The notes under the pieces: model-generated
Seen by the model: only the letters and a program-made list of their open reading frames with translations
The model's database searches: none
What the model was told of the DNA's origin: nothing
Position numbers and translations under genes: made by a program
DNA from: Agelaius tricolor
Lineage: Eukaryota; Chordata; Aves; Passeriformes; Icteridae
NCBI GenBank assembly: GCA_023055355.1
Contig: JALJCS010000034.1
Span: 882,001 to 946,000, forward strand
Direction of reading: 5' to 3'
Length of the DNA stretch: 64,000 bases
In this document: piece by piece, positions 1 through 20,960 of the stretch
Position numbering within the stretch: position 1 is the first letter of the stretch
Layout: each line of letters starts with the position of its first letter

Positions 1-303
1 GCCAAGTACACCTTTGTGGCAAGGCACTGGCTCTCAGTTTGCTGCCTGGGAATCTCTGCTGCTCCTGGACAAGGTCTTCTTCTGCAGGTTGGCTACAAAA
101 TAGAAATGCTTTAGCCTCGTTTTTTGAAATAAAAAAAAAATACACATGCTGTTAACCCACTCAGCTGAAAAAAAAGCCATTGGCTCAGCTGCCACCATTG
201 GGCTCCTGACTCTTAGACATCCAGTGTAAAATCAAACCAAATCATTGAACACAGAGGGCAGTGGCCTCAGGTCCAAGTCAGATTCCTCCCTTAATTCCAA
301 TTG

Positions 304-335
304 TATTGTCCTTAATAATTGTATTAAGGACAATA
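304..335. repeat. perfect short inverted repeat (hairpin)
   Basis: Two 14-bp arms (304-317 and 322-335, core ATTGTCCTTAATA) are exact reverse complements around a 4-bp ATTG loop. It lies about 35 bp before a solo LTR. No coding context was seen. It may be a remnant of a small inverted-repeat element or chance in AT-rich DNA. Confidence 0.7.
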
Positions 336-370
336 ATTCATTTTTTTTCAGCAGTCAACAAGTGCGTATA

Positions 371-753
371 TGTCGCAGACATCTTTCATGAAAAATCCTT
401 TCTTAGGATTTTTCCTTGTGAGAAGCTGCAGTTTCAGCAACCAAAAGTAACCAATGGTTATCTGCTGCTGTGCAATGCAACAGGTAGACCCGTGATTGGT
501 CTCCTGTGGATGTTTGGATTTACTGACCACTCATGGCAGAGCTGGCTCTTGCTCTCTGTCTGAGACACAGATCTTTGTTAGTCCTTCTTTTCTATTCTTA
601 GCTTAGCTAGCTTCTGAAGAAACCTTTTCCTTTCTATTTCTTTTTAGTATAGTCTTAATGTAACATATATCATAAAATAATAAATCAAGCCTTCTGATCA
701 TGGAGTCAACATTCTCATCTCTTCTTCATCCTGAAAACCCTTGTGACCATACA
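371..753 (+). mobile_element. solo LTR of an endogenous retrovirus (songbird-type)
   Basis: The stretch begins TGTCGCAGAC, ends near CCATACA, and carries an AATAAA-type polyadenylation signal in ATAATAAATCAAGCC about 70 bp before its end. Its order of motifs (AAAAATCCTTTCTTAGG, TTATCTGCTGCTGTG, TTTTAGTATAGT, CATGGAGTCA) is one I recognise from a solo LTR abundant in songbird genomes. The same element recurs on the minus strand at 50.5-50.9 kb. No internal retroviral genes flank it. The family name is not assigned; the end points are estimates. Confidence 0.7.
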
Positions 754-3700
754 TATAAGTCACACATATAAGTCATATCTGTACCGTCCATATTTCTAGG
801 CTGTTAAAGAGGGCTGGACAAATTATTAACTCTTAACGTTCTTACCAGCATTGCACAGCAAATTCCATTCTAATGGGCAGGTCATGAAAGGAGCAACCTG
901 ATGTGGTATTGGACTGAATGCCTAGATTCACAACATTGGGAGGGGTGGTAATAATAATATTTTGTGTAGCTGTAGAATACGTAAATGTACAAAGAAAGAG
1001 CAAAATAGAACAGAACCAAACAGAAATAATAAGACCACATTCTGATAGGTGACAGTATTGAGTATCCAGTTATGAGAGCCATTTTTCTAAGGTGTGTAGA
1101 AATGCTGGAGATAGTTATTTAAGAGTTTCTGCTATAAAAGTTTAATAACAGAGTAATATTATGAAACTGAGAAAACAGGCTAGCTATTGAAATTACCATC
1201 ATAGCTATATAAATTTGGCTGTAGATTGCTATTGCCAGTAAAGGTAACAACTCTGCACTCAAGTCAATGAAAACTTTTTAAATATCAAGTCCCACAGCAA
1301 CCAAAGCAGAAAAAGTTGAGCAGCTCCAGGCGAGCCAATAAATACCACTGGATTTTATTACTCTGAGAACTGAGGAATGAAGAAAGTTGCACCCTGAGCT
1401 TTGTGAGCTTTGAAGAGAATATTTAAAAATTAGGTTGAATTTTTTTGGGACCTGAGCTTTGATGCGTGGAGTACAATGGAAGTGAATTCATATGAATTTT
1501 CTTTGTTACAAGCCTTGCTTTGCTGGCTGAAACTGTAACCCAGGCGGAGAAGAAGAAAGGCATTGGAAAATCTCTGCCTCCTTCTGCCCCTCAAGTCATT
1601 ACTTGTGTAAATACTTGGGAGAGAAGAGGGTACTGTAAGACACACTGAGACAGAAGACAAGTATTTTATGACAAATTAGCTTCAGATATTATAGGAGTCT
1701 CTATTAGGAAAATAAAGGAATGCACAAAGATCTTACCAGGGCAGCCATTTAAACCATGCTGCAGCCTGGCTGAGTGCTCAGGACTGTCCTTGGTGCATTC
1801 CAGTAGTACAAGGACTTCTGTGGTTTGTCATTATTGATTGGTGAGGCACAAAAGATCAGTTTATTGTGATTTCATTTCTCCAGCCCTAGACTGTGGAAAT
1901 GAGCAATCCTCAAACACATTTACAAAGGGCTGTAAATGCAATTAATAAGAAAAGCCACCCTGCAGTATAGGTGGAAAAGCCCACACCTTAGGTCAAAGAT
2001 GCTCAATATACTTTCAATCTCATCTAACCCATTGGAACTTGCAGATTTGTGTTTCCTGAAGGCAAAATCTGAGAAACGGAAGAAGTATTTTCACTTACTT
2101 CAGTTTAAATAAGAAGGTGGTCTCTGTTCTCAGCTTCTGCAGCCATCTGTGTATGTGGTCATATCAAATCCTACTGATACTAATTTCGATGGCAAAGAGT
2201 AATATAATGAAGAGTTAAGTTTATCAGTCAAATGGATAAAAATAATCCCACTTCAAAAGAAATGATTTTCTAATTCTCTAATGAGTACCTGATTTACATG
2301 TAAACAATGGTTATGGTTAATTAATTAAATGTCACATGATTGTTCAAAGTGCACTTACTGCTACTTGTGATGCAGTTTAGTCATAAACAACACAGCCAAG
2401 GAAGAATACTTTGAGACACATTTGCTTGGGCTTGCTGCTATTGGAATATCCCTGCAATTGCATTTTGCTTCCTGAAAATGGGACCTACATGGGTAGGTCC
2501 TTTTGTGGCTGTAGTACCAGCATAGCAGCAGGGCTGCTCTCCTTTCCTGAGAAGGGAATCTGCAGTGTGTGTTTGAAGTTATTATTGCATTTCCTGATTT
2601 AGAGTGGAGATCTGTAGCACAGAGTGGCAATCTTCTCACGTTGGTGTTTTGGTAAACCAGAACTAACTGTTGCCAAAAGGCTTTCCTGTGTTCTCACTGG
2701 TACAGTTGGTGTCTCCTCCTTAGGCTCGCTTTGTGGCTAGAAAATTTTATACTGACAGCTGTCTTATATGTCTTATTTTTGTTTGCTTTGTTTTCTCATG
2801 TTGATCTTTGCTGATTCTTCCCTGCAGTGTATCCTTGAATTAGAATCAATAGACAGTTTATTGTGGAGGAAGAGGAAGAATGTATGCAGACGACAGAGAG
2901 GGGAATCTGAAGGCTTTGTGGCCGTTGGATTCTGTCATAGCAATTTCATTTCTAATCAGAGACTTTATTTATTACCCTGGCATCACCTGTCATCCTGATG
3001 AGGATAATGATTCAAGTGTGGTACATTTGTACTTCCTTTAAACTAAAAATAGGCTCCTTTTAGTTCTGTGTCTTTTCAGGATGTCTTTCATTTTTCTTTG
3101 ACAGCTTAACTCTGGTTTTCATTTTAACTCAGGAAATAGTTCATAAAATACAAGTAGACAAATTCTTCCAGGGACCATGATTTTTAAAAACATTTAATGA
3201 TGCAATTTTTGTAGAGGGACGGCACTGAATGTTTTGTGTGTAAAGTAGCTATTAATCAAAAACTACAATATGTAACAAACAAAGCAAAACAAAATTGAAT
3301 TCACCTCTTTTCTTAAAAAAGAGCTGTTCCTAATGATGGAAATTAGAGATACTTTAGCAAAATTGAATGCTCTCTATCACAGAGCTGAAACCCTGGAAAA
3401 TGCACTAAATGCCGTGAAACCCAACTGGAAATTCTTGTTTTCATAATCTATTACAAACTTGATGGATAACAAAGTCATGGTTGACCTTTCGGGGAAAGCA
3501 AATCAGATGTTTTTTTCCAGAGCATTTATTATGTCCCTACTGGATTCCTTATTTATCTGGTGTGAAGAAATCATACACATGACTTCTGATGAAGACCGGG
3601 TGTAACTGTATCTATTTCTGCTTGGGCTGAGGTTTTCCCTTTATTGGTACTATTGCATAGATCACCTTGTTGGGATGTATTTTTCCATGCAGAAAAAGAA

Positions 3701-6700
3701 AAAATATAATATTATGTTTTTTAATGTAAGGAATGCAAGTTTTCCATATCTTGAGGCTATCTGGAGCATTATTTGGTTTAAAGGAAGCATTATTAGGGTT
3801 AGGATTCCCACTTTGAGGCAATTGGCCTGTGTTGATCTAAAGGATTAGGGACTGTAGCATTTTCAAAACCGTTGTCAGAGGTTTCTCCCCCTTGTTTACT
3901 TTGTGTCACTGATAGAAATGTATCATTTTTGGAGTTGATATTTGTCATACCAGACTATGTGCATTTAGAAGGGAACACCCGCATTCAGCATCACAACAAA
4001 ACCTAAACACCAGCAAAGTGGTGACAATCCTTGAAAGGAAATTGTAATTAAGTTTTTAATTATTTATTATTACTTCTATAATCATTTCATGTCTGAACAG
4101 TAGCTTATGATAAAAAAAATCTCCATCACCTGGAGCTGTGAGGCAAAGGCTTTCCATTAGTCATCATACTCTGCATAATGAGCAGCATTGCTAATGAGAC
4201 ACAAAACACTTCAAAGTTATTCAATCAGCAGTCTGAATAATGAGATTTTACACAAAAATGTAAATAGTGAGCATGCAACAAAAGCAGTAAGGTGGATTAT
4301 AGCTTTTTCTTTTAAGCCACCATGAATGGATAGATTGAACGAAAATTAATTACATTTTATAAATAATATAGTGTTCCACAGATTCCTAAGAAAACAGAAT
4401 AGGCCAGGGCACTTGGTGCTTTAGAAGAATATGAAATTAAATATGAGACATAGCTGCTATGAATAAGCTTTATTGGAATCTCTAACATTGCCTTTAAATT
4501 TTTGTGGGAAACATCTGCAAAATGTTTCTTATAATAAGTCAGAAGATTATTAATACCATATTTGACAATTAGGTCAGACTTAGAGATCGGCCTGTAGTAT
4601 ACATTGATGCAAATTACATTAAAATATATATTCTATAATATAATAGGCATCAAGCCTGTCAGAATTCAAGGGGCATCCAGACAATGCTCCAGTCATGCTG
4701 CTTAACTTTAGGTGGTCCTGTGAGGAGCACAGAACTGGACTTGATCCTTCTGTGTCCCTTCCAGTTTGAGATATTCCATGGTAGCAAAATACCACGTCAC
4801 ATAACAGCAACCTGAGAAAGGACAATGGGTGACTGAGAGTTGAACATAATTTTTTCACATGTACAATCATATGGTTTTTAATCCTACTACTTGAGAGAAG
4901 CAAAATTAGAGGACAATGTTTCAGTTTTATTTAAAATGCCATGAAAATCAGTATCAGGACTGGTAAAACTAATGGCAGCTTCGTGATAGATATTACTGAA
5001 GAATAAAAATTTTTACTGATGGAAACCAGGAACATTTGAGATTTGACTTTGGATGCTTTGGAAGGTCTATGTTGCAGGATCATGCTTTTTTCAGAATAAT
5101 TCCTGTGTTTTTATATGAAAGAAAAAATGTCTTTGATGTAAAATTCTGCAAATGTTCAGGTGGAGCTTTATAAATCAATCAGTAGATTATGATTATGAGC
5201 AGTAGCAAACTCAGTTTCAAAGCAGTGTGCTCCCTTTATAATCATGTCAGCAGGGAAAAGCTTTGCTGCTGGCCATCTGCTGTTCAGGCAGGCTGCACTA
5301 ACCTTCCACCTGCCTGAAAGAATAAAGGTGTTCTTTAGAAAGAGACACCAGAATTGTATTTAAAATTATTATTCAGAGCTGCAAAAAATTGTCAAAGTCT
5401 GAACCAGCAATGGATAGAATATAACTTAGAATTACTGAATTATGTTGCATTGAAGAGAAATATATGATATGGGTCTCAATTTCTTACAAAATCTATTATC
5501 CCTTATGGAACAAACAAACAAATGAACAAGCAGACCCAAAATAAAACAAAAAAATTGTCTGAAAAATAGATAAATTTCTAGTGAATGTTTTTTACATTGC
5601 TGATTTCACTAATTCTGTTTTAAATATGTAAGCTACTAATTATCTCTGGTTATCAAACCAGATTCAGTGGCTAGGAGATGAAGTCCAATGTATTCAGACT
5701 TTAAATGCAAACCATGAAATGTTTACAATTCCCAGTTTGGTGAGAAACAACAAAAATCAATAAATAAATTTCAGTTGTAAGAGACTTGTACAGAAGAGAC
5801 TGGGATTAGGATTTTCAAGTTTATCTGTTAGAAAGGGCAGAAAACTACAAAGGGCAGAAAACTTATTGAGCTTCACTTTTTGCTGCACATAAATATCTGA
5901 TGGTTTAAATACCACTCCTCCCAAGATTCATTGCTCCCAATGATGAAATGTATTTTTAGCTCAGCAGCACATCTCCCAGTGTGGGATAGGTAGCTGTAAA
6001 CTGGACCAAGACTTAAAATAATGGCCCTGTCATTTTTAATTGTTCAGGAATAATATGAATCATTGTGAACTCATTTAGTATTAATTTGGTTGTTATAAAA
6101 TGCTTCTATAGATCCTCTCAACTAATTAGCTTGACCTTCCTTTTGAAGGGTAACCGGTGGCTGTCTGGTGTTCAAGCTTGACTTGGAGCAGAAGGCAGGC
6201 TGGGAGCAGACTCCTGAGCCCCAAGTTCAGCCTTTCCAAGTTTCCTTCCCACCCTTTGACAAGAACTTGGTTGGATAAATGCAACAATGACCTGGTTTGC
6301 TGGTTGCATATGAATAATGAGACTTGATGTTCAAAATGAAAAGCTTTTCTGGATCTCCTCTAGCTGTGGATCTCCTTAATTGCTGTGATGTTTGAGGTAG
6401 TTAAAACTTCTCCACTCTTCTGGGAGTAATGATGCTTGTGCATCAGCACAGGAATGTTTAATGAAGAGTGTCTGGGATGCAAGCATATGCCTTAACAGCA
6501 AGTTTAAAGAGAAAGAAAATAAACTGTATTTAAGATACATTTCTTCAAAAGGGGCAACACCACGCCAAGAGGGAGAGACAAATAATTCCCTGAAAAAACA
6601 GTGATTTCATTTGTCCTACATGACTTCAATGAGATCATAACTTTTTTTTTTGAGAAATAGTGATGATTTTGCTAAACTGAGCTTTTAATGCAGAAGCCAG

Positions 6701-8620
6701 TGACCCATCCTATTGACAGAGATGGATACTGCAAGTGCAATAATTTGATTGCCAGAATATGACACAAAGTAGATAAGGTATTTTATCTTTTTCATCCACT
6801 AGATTATGCATTCTCCTTACTTTGGTATTTCTGATATATTTTCTGAGAATCAGTTTTGTCTCATGTAAATGGTTCTCTGGAGAATTTCATAACTAGAGGC
6901 AGCAGAAATAAAAAATAAAACCTGTCATTAAGGAAAAAATATTTTGCATTGTTGGCACAAAAATAATCCAAATATGCACATGGCCAGGCAAAGCAGTGGA
7001 GCAGTGGTTGAGTTTGTTCAGAAAAATGTCCCGCTGTTCTGTCAAAAGCAGCACATGTATCTCATGTCATTGGGCAAGATGAGCAGGCCAAGCTGTAGAC
7101 TTGTAGTAAAATACCCAAAGAAGAGGTGCAAGTCTAGGATGTCCTTCCAGGAAATTTTAAATCTATGTGCAAGAAAGAGGAAAATACTGTCTATTTTTTT
7201 ATTTTTCTAAGGTGATGAGTTAATATTAACTGTTTTCCTGTTTCTGCTGCTGTGCTTCCCCCTTCTGTGCAAATGTGTGCAGAGTTGCTGCTGTTACATA
7301 AAGAATGCAAAGCAGTAGTTTATTTTCTTCTTGCAAATTAAATATTCTGTACATTTTTTTTCTGGTGTTTTTTTTCCCCTTTCCTGAACATCCTTGTTGC
7401 TGTTATTGTAGGCAACATAACCCTGGTTGAAAAGAAATCATCTGTACAGAAACAAGAAGAGTGGATTTGGGAAGAAATTGCTGCAAAGAATAAATGCTAG
7501 ACTGATGTTTTCAAAAGAATAAATGCTATTTTCAACATTTTTGGCATTTTTGGTAAGTGCACAAGTAATATTCTGCTGTAACCTATTTCCAGAAATCTTT
7601 TGCATTGTGTAAGTCACTCCTTTGAATGTCTGTGGCTGGGCAGATCACAATATTGTCAAAAGGTGTTCAAATATGATTATTATTTCAAATGTAATGGATA
7701 TTTTCTGAGCAAATGAATTCTTGAAAATCAGAGATGTTAAAGATATATGAAGACTGAACCCAGTAACCTGCATCCAGATTTTGATGTTTAGTCAGAAACA
7801 TGTCGTAAGTCAAGAGACATTGTAATTACCAATGGATATTCTTTACCAAGGTGCGATTATTAGTTTAATTTTTAATTTTTTCAACTTTGCTCATTCTTAC
7901 TTAAAGGAGTTTAAGTCTTTTCATTTTCTTTTTGTAACTAACATTTAATATTCCACATCTGGTTGCCAAAATGGAAAATGTGTATTATTTGCTTACAGTA
8001 GAGGTGGGAATTATTCCTTGCCATAGCACTGGTATGAAGTTTGTTTTAAAACATGAAAGATCCATTTTAGATTCCTGAAAAGAGGTATTAAAATTTCTTG
8101 TTAGATATTGCTGATTGTGATTGAAAACCACTCCATTCAATTACAGTAGAGGGAGATGAAGGACATCTTGCAGCAATGAAAATGGTTGCAAATTTAATTA
8201 AAGCATTAAATTATTGTTGGAATAAAGGTCATAATCATAAAACCTAATTGAAGGAAGTACATTAGCATGTACCCTAAGGTATCCTTTCCATTTCCAAATA
8301 TCTATTACATATTTGACATTTGAAGAGGAAAGAGGTTCCATTTTATCTGGATGGATGAACGGCGATGGGGAGAAGTGTTATACATAATACAGTGTAAGAG
8401 CCCCATTTTTCAAAACATCATTTGCTCCTTGCATAGGTGCAACACTCTGATTTTATGTCTCTGACTGAGGAAATTCCCCTTATTTATTGAGCATCATGGA
8501 CCTGCATAGGGCAGAGGACATCATATCATGTACTTAGACTTTTCCCTGTGGAAAAAGTGGAACTTAACTCCCTTTAAATTTGACAAAGCCTCAGTTACCA
8601 GCTGTCACCTTGTTACCTAG
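754..8620. other. AT-rich gene-free DNA, probably intergenic or former intron
   Basis: I see no exon, RNA gene or clear repeat family in this stretch. Open frames are short and end in AT-rich stops. The SMARCA5 exons that should precede 8,621 (P-loop region and the following helicase exons) were looked for by conserved residues and not found. The left break of the SMARCA5 copy therefore lies somewhere here. Confidence 0.6.
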
Positions 8621-9441
<821 letters not shown>

Positions 9442-9777
9442 TAAGTTAAATCCCAAACAGTTCTTCTAATACTTCTTATGATAGACTATTAGGATGAGAG
9501 AGATTATTCCACAACTTTTCAGTCAAGCAAAATTAAGTCCAAGGACACAGAACCATGTCAAAGATCATTTTGACCTAATCTTTGAGTCTTTCAAATAAAG
9601 CACATGTATATCCTATGTATAGCAAATAATTTCTCCATATAGGTTGCTTTTTTTTTTTTCAGATTGTCTAACACTAGATCATGTATCTGTGATAGAGAAT
9701 ATCTGCTCTTTGATTCATCCATTGACCTGATCAGTGTTTCAGTTTCCAAGATGCATTTAATGGTGAACCTCTTTCAG

Positions 9778-14138
<4,361 letters not shown>

Positions 14139-14443
14139 TAGGATGAAATTCCCTTCTTCTCCCATTGTAAATCATGGTGGAATCAGCCAGTAAGAACCAG
14201 TGGGAGTGTTGCTTTTGCCTCATCTGAACTCTGAAGGGAGTTCATGTGCAAAGGCCTCATCCACTTGGAAATTTGTTTTACTGTAGGAGTAGGCATTTCC
14301 TCACTAACTTTTTGCTTACCTGCCTAGTGGGATATAGTCAGATTTGACTTTTTAAAGCACTCAGTTTCTTCTTTCACTTTAAATTTAAATGAATGCCTTT
14401 CCTTTTTCTAATAGACAGAGAAAAGTAAGGTAACCTTAGTTGA

Positions 14444-15230
<787 letters not shown>

Positions 15231-15454
15231 TAAGTTTCTTTTGGAGGAATGCACTGAATTGCATGTTTTAGTCATACTTATTTAAGAGGTATTGGGTAAA
15301 ATACAGTGTCATCTATGAAAATAGTTTAAATAACACTTATAACACTTATAATGAAGTAGATGTAGATCTAATTTTACATAAAACTTGTAGCTGGTCTCAT
15401 GATCTTGCAAGACTTAATTTTTGGTTTTGGGGGTGATGGGTTTTGTTTTTATAG

Positions 15455-15571
<117 letters not shown>

Positions 15572-16073
15572 TGACTAATCAAAAGAAATAAATTTTTTCA
15601 ATATGTATGGTAAATGGCTGAAGCTCTAAGCAACAAATAGGTCTTGAGTCATAAAAACTGCTCTGTTCACGTTTATAAAGTGGAGGGACTATCTAAATTT
15701 AGAAAAAATTTCCAAAAGACTTGAGACAAACTTCTGTGAGAAAAAATAAGAACAGTATGAAACTTGTAAGACGTTAGGGAGGCTAAGATCAAGTTTTTTC
15801 TAGTTCTTATTTAAGCAGCTGTAAATTTTCCTGTGGAAGATTAATGCTTTAAACACGTGTGACTTTTTCACCAGCCACCTCCTCCCAAAAGACCTCTCTT
15901 CCCCTTCTCTCACTGCTCTTTTACTTTTAGAATTCTTTGTGGTGGTTGGTGTGTCTTGCATGGTGTGACTTTTTTCCCCCCAAGTTAAGACAGTGCATTT
16001 TTGTAACAATAATGCTTTTTGTTTGCTCATAAACTTAAATTACTTCTTACAAGCAAGCAGATTCTGGATGTGA

Positions 16074-16640
<567 letters not shown>

Positions 16641-18020
16641 TCTCTAAATTCTTGCAATGGAACAGTTTAATGCAACAGTAGGAGAATAAGTACTTTTCCA
16701 GCCTTTCACAGTAATTTAAATGAAATAAAATCATGTTCAGCTGTCGAAGCTATTAGGTTATATTAACAAAAAGGTGACAATTAGTAATTATCTGTGAAAA
16801 ATTAATTCAGTTTTACAAAGTGCAAAACCTTTCAGGTACCTCGTAATCCTGATCTCCCAAATGCAGCCCAAGCACAAAAGGAAGAGCAGCTTAAGATTGA
16901 TGAGGCTGAACCTCTTAATGATGAAGAACTAGAAGAAAAAGAGAAACTTCTAACCCGGGTATTGTCAGGTCTTCAGTGAGACTGAAATCAGCCAAAGCTT
17001 GTTTTGTGTTTCACAGCATTATGGGAGCATTTCTTGGTCACTGATCGGCATGTGCCGTAGTTAACACATCTGCACAGTTTGGTTCAGACTGAAAAGAGTT
17101 TCCAGCATTAGGTTTGTCATAGGCCTATGTCATAGGATATCTTTGAGGAATGTGCACCAAGGATTCTCCTGAATCCTAGTCTGGCATTCACTATAGACTG
17201 TGATGTCTTTCCATGAAACCTTGCAGAATGGCTGCAGAGCTGGGTGTGCTGCATTCCACATGATTTAATGCACATATTCTGCCTCAGTTTCACACCCTTA
17301 TGGAAGTGAATCTTGGGGTCTGAACAGTCAGTTTTCCTAAACCACATCTGGTAGTGGATAGTTCCCCTCACTAAAAGAGGGTGTGAGCTGAATAGGTATA
17401 TAATTAGGAAGCCTGTATATTTAAATAATTTAAAACCAGGTGAATGCTTGATATGCCTTATTTGGATATTTTATTTACACGTTGTATTTTGGCAGGGGAT
17501 CGGAATTACAGGACAGGATTTCTTGCTTGCGTAGTAATGAGCTGGAACAGCTCACTGTGGAGACACCAGAATCACAGAGGTCAGGAATCAGTACAGTCCA
17601 GTAAGCTGTGGCTAAATCACAACATGGCTGGCAGAACTTGCTACTTCCCACTACTTGTAAAAGCTACTGGTAATATGAAATGAACCTACTTTAGCTCATG
17701 ACTTCAGCAGTGCTACTTGTGTCTCTGCTGAAAATCACCATCACAAGGTGGCTTTAGTCCTTCTGAGGGAGAGTGACCATGCAGCGGTCACTGCAATGAT
17801 GCAATGGCTGAGGGTGTCTGTGAGGCACTTGGGGGGCCTTTTTGACAAAACAAAAGCCATTACACTACTTTCACTTGAGCAATTTTTTTTTCTTAGAAAG
17901 TAATCCCACAGAGAGACTATTAGGAGGAGGGATTAATTTTTCAGCTGAAAACTTACCAGAAATTACTAGGTAAATAAAGAGCTAGTGCTAGTCATTTTGC
18001 AGTATTTAAATAGAGAGACT

Positions 18021-18092
18021 ACAGTGACTGCAGTATAAAAAGAGTTCTACTAAATTACAGTGACTGCAGTATAAAAAGAGTTCTACTAAATT
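18021..18092 (+). repeat. perfect 36-bp tandem duplication
   Basis: The 36-bp unit starting ACAGTGACTGCAGTATAAAA is present twice head to tail (18,021-18,056 and 18,057-18,092) with no difference. It lies in a SMARCA5-like intron about 140 bp upstream of an acceptor. Identity suggests a recent event or a polymorphic site. Confidence 0.9.
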
Positions 18093-18231
18093 AAACTGCA
18101 GAGAAAGAAAAGGTTTAACACTGTGGAATGATGGAAGTGTTACAGGCAATTTCAAGAAACCAGTTGAATCAAATTTGGAGATGGACAAATCCTGAACCTC
18201 TGTGCAATGTTTCCTCTTGATTGCTGTATAG

Positions 18232-18417
<186 letters not shown>

Positions 18418-19442
18418 TGAACTGCCTGAGAACATGGTAACATCCTACTGCTGAGAATTTCTTACACTGCTGTTCTAAGATTTTTGGGGTAGAATTATAT
18501 TGATGTATTTTGGATCTGCTGCTCTGTCTTTTACCATCATTACCACCTGCACAACTAAGGCTGTACTAAAATGCACACCTAAACTCCTGCTGAGCCACTT
18601 CACTGTATCCTGAATCTAACTGGGTAGCACTGTCTTCAGTTCTTGTTAATTTTTGCAAAGGGAAATGCTGAGAAACACTGCTTAGCTGAAGAGATTTCCC
18701 TTTTCCTTGTATTCATTAATGAGAAGTTAACCTTTACCTCCTCCTCGAGAGCAGAACTCAGTAAATACATCACGATTGAACCTACAGCCACCACTGGTAA
18801 CCTGAGTCTTAACCTCGCATTAGAAGAGATTTTTTTCCACTGTAGTGTAGCTGCAAAGTCCTGGCACTACATTTCTAAAGGTATAGAGCAAGTTGAAAAT
18901 GTGCAAAAATCTTGTACAAAAACCCCTTATTTAAACACCTAATGGTCTTTCAGGCACTTGCTTGTCTTCAGGCACTCAGTTGCCCTCTTGCTTCTATTGA
19001 TAAAACTGTGTTCTGTTACATCCGTTTTCATTTGAAGAAGCTTTATTTCCTTTGAGGAGACTGACACACAAAAGTCTTACTGGCCTGTATTGTACCTCAC
19101 TTAAACTGAAGATTCCTATATCTACCCTCTTCAAAACAGCATTTGTACTACTGCAGCACATGGTAGCTGGAAGGGAAGGTTTCTTACCAGCTCAAGGCAT
19201 GTCTGTTGTTACACAGCAGTAAGCTCTGGTAAAAGGAAGGAACAGCTAACATCCTTTTTTTAAGGTTAAACCTCTGACTTTTACAATGCATGATAAGATA
19301 CTAAGAAGTTGTTCTTTTCTTAGCTGTGTTCTGGGAAAGATGCAATGAACTCCAAGACATAGAGAAGATCATGGCTCAGATTGAAAGAGGAGAAGCTAGA
19401 ATTCAGAGACGAATCAGCATAAAAAAGGCTCTCGATACAAAG

Positions 19443-20560
19443 GTGGGTTTGCTCAGTTTCTTTTTTTTTTTCCTGGTGCCAGTGAGGGGAGATGCATGAC
19501 CCCTGTCTGACCAGTGCTGCTGATGTATGAAGACATCTTGGGCATGACATTGGTCTCTTTGCATAACACTCAGCAATTTCTTCCTATGGCTTTTCCATCC
19601 CATGGAAGTGCTGTGATGACACCCTTAGCTATGGTCTACCCTGGTGTTTGTAACAGTCTTCTGTATTACAGCACACAGTTCAGAGCGCTGTGTAACTCCA
19701 CATAGTACAGGCCTTGGGGAGGAGCACAGTTCCTTCTGGACACGTGGAACTGAAATTAAGAGAGAGAGAGAGAAATGGAGAGAGGGGGATGGAGAGAGGG
19801 AGAAATGGGGGAGATAAAGGGATGGAGAGGGATAGAGAGAGGGAGAGAGAGAAATGGAGGAAGAGAAGGGAGAGAGGTAGGTGGGTAGAGCAATAGGGGG
19901 GAGAGAAACATAGGAAAACAGGTGGAGAGAATTGGAGTAAAGTAGAAACAGGTAGAGATGGCAGAAGACAGAGGGAGTTAGAAACATCAGATTAGAGAGC
20001 ACTTAAAAAAGACTGATCCAACAGTCTTGGGGAAGGATGGGAGATAGACCTTTTAACATTTCTGCTTTTGTCTCTTTCTGTGGTGCATCATATCCATCCC
20101 TTCCATAGCTGAACCAGTGGGTCTGGACTTTCTGACAGGAATTCAACAGAAAGCTTTTTCAATCTTTTGTCCCCCTAGAAGCAGCCCAAGTTTTTGGGGC
20201 AATCCATCTCAAAACATTTCTGTAAAATTTCGTTTTGGTTCTTGATGCTGCTCAGGGCCATCAGACTGACACAAAACCCCCTCAGTCATGTCCCCAGCCC
20301 CAGTGGAACGGCTGAGCTCTCTGAACTCCAGCCTGGCACTGTCCCACCGTAATTACATTGCAATTGTAGATAGAATTGTGGCAGGTTCTGGGCCACTGGC
20401 TCGGAATCCTCCTGAATCCTCAGGGCTGACCACGGCATTTGTCTGTACTTTCCTGTCCCTGGGGCTGATCACTCCGTGCTTCCCAAGGGACGGAACGCTT
20501 GCTCTGCACGGCTCCTTGGAGCTGAGGGTGCCTGCCCACACTGAGAGATGGGTGAGTGAG
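19443..20560. other. stretch after the last SMARCA5-like exon, with a GA-rich tract
   Basis: About 19,757-19,880 is (GA)-rich with GAAATGGAGAG motifs and grades into degenerate purine-rich sequence to about 19,990. No further SMARCA5 exon is present. The purine tract may mark the right breakpoint of the copied segment. No gene supported. Confidence 0.6.
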
Positions 20561-20571
20561 CGACGCCGTAA

Positions 20572-20960
20572 TGTTCAGGTGGGTTCGGCTTATCTAGTTC
20601 GGTCGGGCTTATCTAGTTCGGTTGGGCTGAACGCGGTTCCGTCGCGTTCCGTTCAGTTCACCTCAGCTAAGCTCGAATGGATTCGGCAAATCGCGGCCAG
20701 AGTCGGCCGTTCGGGTAGGCTCGGCTGTTGTCGGCCACACTCGGCTGTCGTCGGCCACACTCGGCTGTTGTCGGCTCCACTCGGCCACACTCGGCTGTTG
20801 TCGGCTCCACTCGGCCACACTCGGCTGTTGTCGGCTCCGCTCGGCCACACTCGGCTGTTGTCGGCTCCACTCGGCCACACTCGGCTGTTGTCGGCTCCAC
20901 TCGGCCACACTCGGCTGTCGCCGGCTCCACTCGGCCACACTCGGCTGTCCCCGGCCCTAC
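20572..20960 (+). repeat. 30-bp GC-rich minisatellite, with two smaller repeats in front
   Basis: From 20,761 to about 20,950 a 30-bp unit (TCGGCTGTTGTCGGCTCCAC plus TCGGCCACAC) repeats about 6.3 times with one or two substitutions per unit. Two shorter 20-bp units precede it, and GGCTTATCTAGTTCGG occurs twice at about 20,587-20,625. As 30 is a multiple of three the array creates open frames on both strands; these are artefacts. It sits at the upstream edge of a CpG island. Confidence 0.92.
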
